Source: JAXFQS01 sp034178815 (GTDB taxonomy: Bacteria > Verrucomicrobiota > Kiritimatiellia > RFP12 > DVOR01). Taken from it: DNA of 5,241 nucleotides. Shown one piece after another: positions 1 to 4,841 of the stretch. The stretch's first letter is position 1, and each line of letters begins with the position of its first letter. The stretch lies in contig JAXFQS010000016.1 of assembly GCA_034178815.1 (NCBI GenBank), forward strand, positions 1-5,241, given 5' to 3'. The notes under the pieces were generated by a model. It had not been told where the DNA came from and made no database searches. It saw only the letters and a program-made list of their open reading frames with translations. Made by a program: the position numbers and the translations under genes.

Positions 1-147
1 AAGGATGGCGTTCTTCTGATACTTGGGGGTCTGTGCAACCGCCGGATCGATGCACTCGAAGACCTCCTTCACCGCCTGCAGAAACTCAGGCTCGTACTTA
101 TTCTTCTCGCAAGTGGCGTTCAACACTTCCGAAACATAGGCGTTCAT
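1..147 (-). CDS. gdhA: NADP-specific glutamate dehydrogenase, N-terminal part (cut by window edge)
   Basis: The reading frame starts at the ATG at 147-145 and runs off the left edge after 49 codons. The segment with EPEFLQAVKEVFE (residues 19-31) followed by TPKYQKNAIL (40-49) matches the helical N-terminus of hexameric class I glutamate dehydrogenases, which in E. coli reads FAQAVREV...NPKYR. These cytoplasmic enzymes make glutamate from 2-oxoglutarate and ammonium using NAD(P)H. The start is supported by an AAGGA ribosome binding site at 158-162, 10 bases before the ATG, and by the family's usual N-terminal length. The catalytic lysine and the nucleotide-binding domain lie outside the window, so NADP rather than NAD specificity is inferred from family resemblance only. 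A promoter candidate lies at 208-237. The next gene rightwards, dapB, is on the same strand but more than 600 bases away behind a probable terminator, so gdhA is likely its own transcription unit. Confidence 0.85.
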   Translation of the reverse strand, partial: MNAYVSEVLNATCEKNKYEPEFLQAVKEVFECIDPAVAQTPKYQKNAIL

Positions 148-207
148 GCTGTTTGATTCCTTGAGAATGATTACTGGTTAGGCCCCCCAATCAGGGGAAC
201 GCCACCC

Positions 208-237
208 ATTCTATCCCATCTCAATTCCTCTTTGCAA
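208..237 (-). promoter_or_regulatory. Candidate sigma-70 promoter of gdhA
   Basis: On the minus strand, TTGCAA (237-232, 4 of 6 consensus bases) is followed after 18 bases by TAGAAT (213-208, 5 of 6). Transcription would start near 201, leaving a leader of about 54 bases before the gdhA ATG. That leader contains a small GC-rich hairpin, CCCC-TGATT-GGGG, at 185-197, followed by the AAGGA site. The hairpin could be regulatory, but it is too short to claim as a known element. Confidence 0.5.
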
Positions 238-317
238 GGGATAATCCGCCTCAGGCCTCTTTTTTGCAGGCTTCAAATTTGTCGTTCCAGAAAATTGCGA
301 GCCGGTTCAAACATATT

Positions 318-331
318 CGACATAAATGTCG
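318..331. repeat. Perfect inverted repeat, operator-like
   Basis: CGACAT and ATGTCG are perfect 6-base arms around a 2-base AA centre, in an AT-rich stretch about 80 bases upstream of the gdhA -35 element. The size and symmetry suit a binding site for a dimeric regulator. No regulator is identified, and a single 14-base dyad can arise by chance. Confidence 0.3.
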
Positions 332-418
332 CTTATCAATGCTCAAGAAGCGTGCCTTTTCCCCGATTTACCGCATCTTTCCGATCCTGTCTTGAACTAT
401 GGGAAACGCCGCCCCCTA

Positions 419-447
419 TTGAACAGAAGCCATAATTTAAATACAAT
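419..447 (+). promoter_or_regulatory. Possible plus-strand promoter in the gdhA-dapB gap
   Basis: TTGAAC (419-424, 4 of 6) and TACAAT (442-447, 5 of 6) are separated by exactly 17 bases in a locally AT-rich stretch. It points rightwards, toward the gene-poor segment 455-700 and then antisense to the 3' end of dapB. No protein I recognise lies downstream, so a non-coding or antisense RNA is possible. AT-rich DNA often yields such matches by chance. Confidence 0.3.
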
Positions 448-668
448 TTTGTCGCTCTCTATCTCAAACCAACTTCAGGCACACCCTCTAAAAGGATTTC
501 CTCGGCCAAAAATCAAGCCAACACCGCAAGCCGTTAGAACCTTTTTGAGCCAACGATTCCAAAGAGTCGGAACCGGAGATTGGTTGCGACCAGGGGAGAC
601 GGTGCCTATGAATTGGCGTAGCCTCAAGGCTACCACGACGAGCGCGCGTAGATGCCAGACAGTTGGAG

Positions 669-701
669 GAAAGAGAAGAGATGACTGGAAAACCAGTCAT
701 C
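669..701 (-). terminator. Probable intrinsic terminator of dapAB
   Basis: On the minus strand a perfect 9-base stem, GATGACTGG-TTTT-CCAGTCATC (701-680), is followed by a pyrimidine run in which 7 of the first 10 bases are T (679-670). It lies about 60 bases after the dapB stop codon. The U tract is interrupted by Cs, so termination may be partial. On the plus strand no T run follows the stem, so it would not work in that direction. Confidence 0.55.
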
Positions 702-761
702 CCGTTTCGCCGCCGGATGCTCACAATGCATCCAGACAGAACCAGTCACAAAGGGCTAAAG

Positions 762-1547
762 TCAAGCCAAAGGCTCAAAACCAAGCACATGCCGCATGGA
801 GTAAAGCCCAGCCGGCTTGTCCGCGAGCCAGACGGCAGCTCGGACGGCACCGACTGCAAAGGCTTCGCGCGAAGAGGCCTTATGAGTAATCTCCAGCCGC
901 TCCTGATCAGCGGCAAAGATGACGGTGTGGTCGCCGACCACAGAGCCGCCGCGCAATGCGTGAATGCCAATCTCCCCCCTCGGGCGCTCGCCTACAATGC
1001 CTTCGCGCCCGTAGATTGCCACCTCGGGAAGGTTGACCTGGCGGCCTTTGGCAAGGGCTTCGGCCAATCCCAAGGCGGTACCACTGGGTGCGTCCTTCTT
1101 GAGCCGATGATGCATTTCGACAATCTCAGCATCGTAGTCGGGCCCCAGAATGGTCGCCGCGCGGTTGACCAGTTCGAGCATCAGATTGATGCCGAGGCTG
1201 TAGTTCGGCGCGAAGACAAGAGGTATAGCACGGGCGGTCTCTGCTATCAACCTTTTCTCGCCGGCATCGAACCCGGTCGTCCCCAAAACCATACGGATGC
1301 CCGCCTTTGCGGCTTGCTTGAGGTGCTCCGCGCTGGCGGTATGGAAGGTAAAGTCGATAATGACATCCGCGGCGGCGGGGAAGTCCGAACTATAGGGCAA
1401 TTCGCGCCCGGGAACGGGATGACCGATAAGCGGATGATCGGGGCGGTCGACGGCTGCACAGAGGGTGGTCTGCGGGTTGCGCTCGACGCAGTCCATAAGA
1501 AACTGCCCCATGCGTCCGGCGGCCCCCAAGACGGCAACTTTAAGCAT
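762..1547 (-). CDS. dapB: 4-hydroxy-tetrahydrodipicolinate reductase
   Basis: This 261-residue cytoplasmic enzyme reduces the DapA product, 4-hydroxy-tetrahydrodipicolinate, to tetrahydrodipicolinate with NAD(P)H, in the diaminopimelate/lysine pathway. The N-terminal dinucleotide-binding loop is GAAGRMG (8-14). GTTGF (89-93) and FAPNYSLGINL (112-122) are the conserved cofactor and hinge segments. The catalytic signature HHRLKKDAPSGTA (146-158) holds H146 and K150, which align with H159 and K163 of E. coli, plus the substrate-binding SGT. The length is slightly below the roughly 270 of E. coli. The ATG at 1547 is chosen because the protein then begins MLKVAVLG as usual, with an AGAAGGGAG ribosome binding site 7 bases upstream. 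The open frame extends 28 codons further, into dapA, but that part has no family match. It lies 14 bases after dapA and is surely co-transcribed with it. The C-terminus (RHVLGFEPLA) is typical and the gene looks intact. Confidence 0.96.
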   Translation of the reverse strand: MLKVAVLGAAGRMGQFLMDCVERNPQTTLCAAVDRPDHPLIGHPVPGRELPYSSDFPAAADVIIDFTFHTASAEHLKQAAKAGIRMVLGTTGFDAGEKRLIAETARAIPLVFAPNYSLGINLMLELVNRAATILGPDYDAEIVEMHHRLKKDAPSGTALGLAEALAKGRQVNLPEVAIYGREGIVGERPRGEIGIHALRGGSVVGDHTVIFAADQERLEITHKASSREAFAVGAVRAAVWLADKPAGLYSMRHVLGFEPLA

Positions 1548-1561
1548 TGTTCGGCTCCCTT

Positions 1562-2431
1562 CTACTGGATGATTTGGGCGGATCTCATAGTCGCGGCGAG
1601 CTTCTCGCGGTTGACAGGTGCGAGTTCGCAAAGCGGCAGGCGATAGACCTCAGGCATTTTACCCATCAGGGCGAGTGCTGCCTTGACGGGGACGGGATTG
1701 GTTTCTATGAAGAGGTCGCGGAAAAGGTGGTAGTAGCGGTCGTGGATGCTCAGCGCCTCGGCAAACCGGTTCTCTGCGGCGAGGGCGCAGAGTTGCACCA
1801 TTTCGGAGGGAATGACATTCGATGCGACGCTGATGACGCCTTTTGCTCCGACGGCCATCATCGCCAACGCTAGGGAATCGTCGCCGGAAAGGACTTCGAG
1901 TCCGCAAGCGGCACGAATGGCGCTAACGCGGTCTACGCTTCCGGCGGCTTCTTTGATTGCGACGATGGCTTCGTGGGTCGAGAGTCGCGCGACGACATCC
2001 AAAGGAATCTCCTTAGAGGCTCGTCCGGGAACATTGTAGAGAACGACAGGAAGGCCGAGGTCGGCAATGGTGGAGAAGTGGCGGTAGAGGCCTTCGCTAC
2101 TGGGCTTATTATAATAAGGTGTGACCTGGAGGGTAGCATCGACGCCCATGGGAAGGACTTCGCGCGTGAGTTCGATTGCCTCTGCAGTGGAGTTGGCTCC
2201 GGTGCCGGCGATGACCTGGATTCGTTTGGCGACTATTTCGGCGGTGGCTTCAATCACCTTGAGGTGTTCGTGGTGGTCGAGTGTCGGGGATTCGCCTGTC
2301 GTGCCGACCGGAACGACGCCTGCGACGCCTGCGGCGACTTGCTCTTCGAGGAAGGTGCGCAAGCGACCATAGTCGACCATGCCATCTTCATTGAACGGCG
2401 TGACCATCGCCGTGTAGACACCCTTGAACAT
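1562..2431 (-). CDS. dapA: 4-hydroxy-tetrahydrodipicolinate synthase
   Basis: This 289-residue TIM-barrel aldolase of the DHDPS/NAL family condenses pyruvate with aspartate semialdehyde, the first committed step to diaminopimelate and lysine. Visible motifs are GTTGESPTL (43-51), PYYNKP (105-110), YNVPGR (132-137) and AIKEA (158-162). The Schiff-base lysine is K160, the proton-relay triad T44, Y107 and Y132, and the substrate-binding arginine R137. All align with E. coli positions T44, Y107, Y133, R138 and K161, so the enzyme should be active. The ATG at 2431 is preferred because it gives the family N-terminus MFKGVYTAMVTPF and has an AGGA site about 9 bases upstream. The frame's earlier ATG at 2464 would add 11 unrelated residues. 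Together with dapB it forms a two-gene operon. The upstream DNA is unusual: the tRNA-Cys terminator ends only about 40 bases before the start and no clear promoter is visible between them. Confidence 0.97.
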   Translation of the reverse strand: MFKGVYTAMVTPFNEDGMVDYGRLRTFLEEQVAAGVAGVVPVGTTGESPTLDHHEHLKVIEATAEIVAKRIQVIAGTGANSTAEAIELTREVLPMGVDATLQVTPYYNKPSSEGLYRHFSTIADLGLPVVLYNVPGRASKEIPLDVVARLSTHEAIVAIKEAAGSVDRVSAIRAACGLEVLSGDDSLALAMMAVGAKGVISVASNVIPSEMVQLCALAAENRFAEALSIHDRYYHLFRDLFIETNPVPVKAALALMGKMPEVYRLPLCELAPVNREKLAATMRSAQIIQ

Positions 2432-2470
2432 GGGTTTCAATCCTATTGGTGGTGCGTTCAGCACGGATAC

Positions 2471-2505
2471 AAAAAAAGCCTCGGAAGTGGTGGTTCCGCG
2501 GCTTT
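2471..2505 (-). terminator. Intrinsic terminator after tRNA-Cys
   Basis: On the minus strand a 12-base stem (AAAGCCGCGGAA pairing with TTCCGAGGCTTT, one internal G-A mismatch) encloses a 7-base loop (CCACCAC). It is followed by an unbroken run of seven Ts (2477-2471, three of them overlapping the stem). It begins four bases after the tRNA CCA end and is placed to end the small-protein/tRNA transcript. Because dapA starts about 40 bases further on, it could also act as a leaky or regulated barrier in front of dapAB. Confidence 0.85.
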
Positions 2506-2509
2506 GAAG

Positions 2510-2583
2510 TGGAGGTGCGAAGCGGAGTCGAACCGCTGTACGAGGTTTTGCAGACCTCTGCCTAACCGCTCGGCCATCGCACC
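2510..2583 (-). tRNA. tRNA-Cys: tRNA-Cys (GCA anticodon)
   Basis: This 74-base cloverleaf includes an encoded CCA end. The acceptor stem is GGTGCGA (2583-2577) with TCGCACC (2520-2514), fully paired. The D arm has GCC/GGC pairing and a GG in the loop. The anticodon stem is GAGGT/ACCTC around the loop CTGCAAA, giving anticodon GCA at 2551-2549, which reads UGC/UGU cysteine codons. The variable loop is four bases and the T arm is AGCGG-TTCGACT-CCGCT. The discriminator base is U, the main identity element for cysteinyl-tRNA synthetase. It follows the 31-codon basic ORF by 11 bases and precedes an intrinsic terminator, so it probably matures from a short mRNA-tRNA transcript. Confidence 0.97.
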
Positions 2584-2594
2584 AAAAGGCGTGA

Positions 2595-2690
2595 TTACTT
2601 CTTCATCGCTTGGGCGTGACGATCGGCGATGCGACGCTTGTAGGCTTCGCGGCGACGGCGCTTGGCGACTTTTCTGTGTTGTTGTCCCAT
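2595..2690 (-). CDS. 31-residue very basic small protein, function unknown
   Basis: The reading frame runs from the ATG at 2690-2688 to TAA at 2597-2595 and encodes 31 residues, beginning MGQQHRKVAKRRRR and ending AMKK. Roughly 13 residues are Arg or Lys, against one Asp and one Glu, with no hydrophobic stretch. Such a composition suits an RNA- or ribosome-binding peptide, as in small ribosomal proteins, but I cannot assign a family. Three things support it as a real gene: a near-consensus promoter ends only 10 bases before the ATG, the tRNA-Cys gene follows at 11 bases, and an intrinsic terminator closes the unit. There is no good Shine-Dalgarno site (only GAAAG close to the ATG). With transcription expected near 2694 the leader would be about 4 bases, implying leaderless translation. 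No other ATG lies in frame between an upstream TAA (near 2758) and this ATG. The alternative is that the stretch is simply the 5' part of a tRNA precursor. Confidence 0.65.
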   Translation of the reverse strand: MGQQHRKVAKRRRREAYKRRIADRHAQAMKK

Positions 2691-2700
2691 AAGGCTTTCT

Positions 2701-2729
2701 AGTATAGCCGATTCGAGGCTCTTTGGCAA
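2701..2729 (-). promoter_or_regulatory. Strong sigma-70 promoter for the small basic ORF and tRNA-Cys
   Basis: On the minus strand TTGCCA (2729-2724, 5 of 6) and TATACT (2706-2701, 5 of 6) are separated by the ideal 17 bases. The start of transcription would fall near 2694, four or so bases before the ATG of the 31-codon ORF. Such strength suits a stable-RNA gene. Confidence 0.75.
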
Positions 2730-2918
2730 GCAGAAAGTTGCACCTGAAGCAAGAAATTAGTGGAGGGGTTTCTCGGGCACCTTCGGGAGGAACAGGTTGG
2801 CAGGATTGGAATCGGCAGGTTGCAAGGTTTGGGAGACTCTGGTGGGTATCGATTGGTGATGGAATTAGGAACCTTTTGAGGTGTGGGCGATTTTCCTTCG
2901 GGGAGCGCGAAAAAGCGT
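2730..2918. other. Divergent intergenic region without recognisable gene
   Basis: This stretch separates the minus-strand tRNA unit from the plus-strand merR promoter. The plus strand is strongly G/purine-biased from about 2760 to 2890 and includes spaced GG pairs (2795-2809). The open frames crossing it are long only because stops are scarce, and their translations match no family I know. No further promoter, terminator or repeat stands out. Confidence 0.45.
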
Positions 2919-2949
2919 TTGACTTGGAGGGGACTCCAAGTGTTATAGT
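2919..2949 (+). promoter_or_regulatory. MerR-type promoter and operator of merR-flavodoxin
   Basis: TTGACT (2919-2924, 5 of 6) and TATAGT (2944-2949, 5 of 6) are separated by 19 bases, the over-long spacer typical of promoters activated by DNA distortion by MerR-family regulators. A perfect dyad with arms ACTTGGAG (2922-2929) and CTCCAAGT (2934-2941), 4 bases apart, sits between and partly overlaps the -35. The CTT-N3-G / N4 / mirrored layout is the same as the operator described for the AdhR subgroup. It lies 7 bases before the merR ATG, so the operon is probably autoregulated, low without inducer and high with it. Confidence 0.9.
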
Positions 2950-2956
2950 GGGGTGT

Positions 2957-3418
2957 ATGAAAACCAACCAGCCCCATCCGCCACGCTTGATGCCAATTGC
3001 TGAAGCCGCCGCCCAGACGGGCTACAGCGCAGAGACGCTGAGATTCTACGAACGCGAAGGGTTGTTGCCGAACATTAGGCGTGAGGGCGGAAAGCGTCGC
3101 TACTCGCCGGCCGATCTGCGCACCCTCCGGCTCGTGGACTGCCTCAAGAAGACCGGTATGCCGCTGCGCGAAATCCGACGCTACCTGGCGCTGATTCCTC
3201 AGGGTGAACGCTCACTTCCCCAACGCCTCGAAATGATGCGCCGCCAGCAGGAGTCGGTCGGGAAACAGTTGGATGAACTCCAGGCCTTTGCCGAGCATAT
3301 CGCATTCAAGGTGTGGCTCTACGAGACTGCCCTCAAGGAGGGGTTGAACCAGATGGGCGACATCGACGCGTGCCTCGAACGCTACCGCCGGGAGACCGGA
3401 CACACGGCCCGCTTTTAA
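2957..3418 (+). CDS. MerR-family transcriptional regulator, AdhR/YyaN-like
   Basis: This 153-residue cytoplasmic DNA-binding protein has a winged helix-turn-helix at about 12-80: PIAEAAAQTGYSAETLRFYEREGLL (13-37), wing GGKRRYSPADL (44-54), then CLKKTGMPLREIRRYL (62-77). A dimerisation coiled coil follows at roughly 85-125. The CLxxTGMxLxEIxxY segment and ERxxLPQRLEMMRRQQ are typical of the YyaN/AdhR subgroup. C62, just after the wing, corresponds to the cysteine that senses aldehydes/electrophiles in AdhR; a second cysteine, C139, is near the C-terminus. Metal-binding cysteine motifs of CueR/ZntR type are absent. The effector is not determined by sequence. The start is uncertain: the ATG at 2957 would give a nearly leaderless mRNA, while M12 (2990) matches the usual family start and gives a leader of about 34 bases but no ribosome binding site. 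A longer open frame back to 2723 is rejected because the promoter lies inside it. The flavodoxin gene follows after 18 bases. Confidence 0.92.
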   Translation: MKTNQPHPPRLMPIAEAAAQTGYSAETLRFYEREGLLPNIRREGGKRRYSPADLRTLRLVDCLKKTGMPLREIRRYLALIPQGERSLPQRLEMMRRQQESVGKQLDELQAFAEHIAFKVWLYETALKEGLNQMGDIDACLERYRRETGHTARF

Positions 3419-3422
3419 CCGA

Positions 3423-3466
3423 AAGGAAGTGTCCGCATGAACAACCTGTTGAAAGAAGGAATTACC
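3423..3466 (+). promoter_or_regulatory. Two alternative ribosome binding sites for the flavodoxin gene
   Basis: AAGGAAG (3423-3429) is 7 bases before the ATG at 3437, and GAAGGA (3455-3460) is 6 bases before the in-frame ATG at 3467. Both are well spaced, so the start codon cannot be decided from the sequence. The choice changes whether the protein carries the ten extra residues MNNLLKEGIT. Confidence 0.5.
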
Positions 3467-4003
3467 ATGATCGGGCTCGCCACCAGCCTGCTCGCCGCCC
3501 CACCTGATGGCAGCCGAATCGCCGTCGTCTACTACTCCTGGGGCGGCAACACCCACTTCGCCGCAGAGACCATTGCGCGCAAAGCAAAGGCCGACCTCTT
3601 TCGCATTGAACCCCAAGTCGCCTACAGTCGAGACTATGCCACTTGTTGCGATGAAGCCAAGCCCGAATGCCGCGAAAAAAGACTCCGCCCCATCAAACTG
3701 ATTGCCGGGCTTGACCTAACCAAATATGATACCATCTTCGTAGGATCACCCAACTGGTGGGGTACTCTTGCACCGCCTGTGCGCACTTGGATCGTCCAGA
3801 ATCGTGCCAATCTCAAGGGTAAAAGCGTCTGCCTCTTTCAAACCAATGGCGGAGGCGGAATGCAACATCTAGGAAGCGAATTCGCGGAACTTATCAGCGC
3901 AACCGCCACGATTCTTCCGCCCAAAGCCTTCTACGGTTCCTCAATCAAGCGATCCATCCCAGATTTGGAAGCCTTCGTCGACGAACGAATCAACCAGAAA
4001 TAG
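3437..4003 (+). CDS. Flavodoxin-family protein (FMN-binding fold)
   Basis: This 188-residue protein has the flavodoxin alpha/beta fold starting at RIAVVYYS (27-34). The FMN phosphate loop is SWGGNT (34-39), a variant of the usual S-x-T-G-N-T. KYDTIFVGSPNWWGTLAPPVRTW (96-118) holds the WWG flavin-contact loop, and FQTNGGGGM (134-142) the later flavin-stacking loop. It probably binds FMN and transfers electrons, perhaps as a quinone or other reductase; the partner is unknown. A cluster of cysteines (C70, C71, C78) sits after the second strand. The ATG at 3437 has an AAGGAAG site 7 bases upstream, but the in-frame ATG at 3467 (M11) has an equally good GAAGGA site 6 bases upstream. The first 21 residues precede the fold and include a short hydrophobic run (ITMIGLATSLLAA), which might be a weak signal peptide. 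It follows merR by 18 bases and is almost certainly in its regulon. No clear terminator follows. Confidence 0.9.
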   Translation: MNNLLKEGITMIGLATSLLAAPPDGSRIAVVYYSWGGNTHFAAETIARKAKADLFRIEPQVAYSRDYATCCDEAKPECREKRLRPIKLIAGLDLTKYDTIFVGSPNWWGTLAPPVRTWIVQNRANLKGKSVCLFQTNGGGGMQHLGSEFAELISATATILPPKAFYGSSIKRSIPDLEAFVDERINQK

Positions 4004-4235
4004 TGTCGATACGCCCAGCTTTTCCCTACGAGCAACCTTTTCGCGGCGACCTTCTGCAGGCCTACAAGCCATCCGTGACATTGAATGCCATCCAACTGTG
4101 TCCGCCTACCTCTCCATTGCGGAACAAGATTTCTTCCCCTCAAGCGGAAGCGTCACTCGGCCCCCCGCTCCGTAGTTGAAATTGCATCTGGCGGAGGGCT
4201 GATTCGATGGCATTTCCAAGACGCGGCCGAGGGCA
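4004..4235 (+). other. Spacer between flavodoxin and cupin genes, no recognisable gene
   Basis: About 230 bases with no recognised protein in any frame and no convincing promoter or terminator. Short open frames exist, for example a 58-codon plus-strand frame from 4085 that overlaps the cupin start. None shows family features. A degraded gene remnant is possible but not supported. Confidence 0.4.
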
Positions 4236-4712
4236 ATGCTCCGCCGTATCCGCCGTCCTGAAGCCCCCGAAAGCCTGCTGCGGAACTGGTCACCAATCCC
4301 CGTCGGGGAGCCCAACATTGCCTACGCGGCGTACTTCTCCGACCGGAGTTATCTGAACCCATTGGCGAGGTCTCCAGTCGAGTCGGAAGGGGGCACATTC
4401 GAGCCATTCTGCCGCAACGATTGGCACATCCACCAAGCCGAATCGGGGGGATGGCAAATACTCATCGTCGCGGAAGGGACGGGGCTCTGCCAAGAGTGGG
4501 GGTGTCCCGCACGGCAACTCGTCACGGGCGATGCCGTCTTCATCAATCCGAATGTCAAACACTGGCTCGGTGGGGCACCGGACGAGTGTTTCCGGCATAT
4601 CGCAATTGAGATACCAGGCACGAGCAATTCGACGCAGCGGCTTGAGCGGGGCAGAGATGCCGACTACCTCAAAACCACGCAAAAGCTTCGAGCGATTCCT
4701 ACCAACCTTTGA
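4236..4712 (+). CDS. Single-domain cupin protein (metal-binding beta-barrel)
   Basis: This 158-residue protein belongs to the cupin family seen in bacterial cupin-type hydroxynitrile lyases and in carboxymuconolactone decarboxylase-cupin proteins. Family features start at PVGEPNIAYAAYF (22-34) and SYLNPL (38-43). Cupin motif 1 is FEPFCRNDWHIH (55-66), with Q74 as probable third ligand before ILIVAEGTG. Motif 2 is GDAVFINPNVKHWLGGAPD (98-116). Likely metal ligands are H64, H66, Q74 and H109. The usual KHWH is here KHWL (L111), so a second conserved histidine is missing. The reaction is unknown. The start is weak: the frame opens after TGA at 4200-4202, 4236 is the only ATG, and GAGGG lies too close to it. 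The Arg-rich first 17 residues have no family match. It follows the flavodoxin by 232 bases on the same strand and could share its transcript, since no terminator is seen. About 12 residues at the C-terminus exceed the usual family end. Confidence 0.82.
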   Translation: MLRRIRRPEAPESLLRNWSPIPVGEPNIAYAAYFSDRSYLNPLARSPVESEGGTFEPFCRNDWHIHQAESGGWQILIVAEGTGLCQEWGCPARQLVTGDAVFINPNVKHWLGGAPDECFRHIAIEIPGTSNSTQRLERGRDADYLKTTQKLRAIPTNL

Positions 4713-4841
4713 GTGCGGATGGTATCCACCACTCGCTCCATCTGCTACGCACGAATCGCACGCAGAGATTGGCACCTCTGCTCCCGCCTCCTGCCTATCT
4801 TATGGGCTCGCTCTCAAGTTGCCGCAGGAGACGCGGATGGT
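4713..4841. other. Short convergent intergenic region
   Basis: Between the cupin stop and the P-II terminator I see no gene, promoter or plus-strand terminator. Confidence 0.4.

Larger units (their letters stand above)
148..668. other. Gene-poor intergenic region between gdhA and the dapAB terminator
   Basis: About 520 bases hold no gene I recognise. The open frames here (plus 232-435, plus 326-889, minus 488-724) have low-complexity, proline/arginine/serine-rich translations with no family features. Apart from the gdhA promoter, the dyad and the plus-strand promoter candidate listed separately, the right half contains several small hairpins. These are TGGT-TGCG-ACCA near 580-592, a CCAA/TTGG plus TTCC/GGAA nested stem around 551-584, and the perfect GTAGCC-TCAA-GGCTAC at 618-633. 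Together they could belong to a structured RNA, but no known RNA class is recognisable. Confidence 0.5.

Noticed and set aside
294..315. GGTTCAAA resembling a tRNA T-loop
   Set aside because: No matching stem or acceptor sequence is found on either side.
488..724. 78-codon minus-strand frame downstream of dapB
   Set aside because: It lies across the probable dapAB terminator hairpin and its translation is unlike any protein I know.
326..889. 187-codon open frame on the plus strand
   Set aside because: Low-complexity translation without family features, overlaps the 3' end of dapB antisense, and no ribosome binding site; it looks like a chance open frame.
663..1646. 327-codon plus-strand frame
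   Set aside because: It is antisense to dapB, whose identity is certain from catalytic motifs; it is a shadow of that gene's codon usage.
2795..2809. GG-repeat stretch that could form a two-layer G-quadruplex
   Set aside because: Two-tetrad patterns are common by chance in G-rich DNA and nothing ties it to a gene function here.
2723..2956. 78-residue N-terminal extension of the MerR protein
   Set aside because: The MerR promoter and operator lie inside this stretch and the residues have no helix-turn-helix features.
2458..2967. 169-codon minus-strand frame
   Set aside because: It crosses the tRNA-Cys gene and the merR promoter and has no recognisable features.
4085..4261. 58-codon plus-strand frame overlapping the cupin start
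   Set aside because: No ribosome binding site and no family features; it overlaps the cupin reading frame, which is well supported by motifs.
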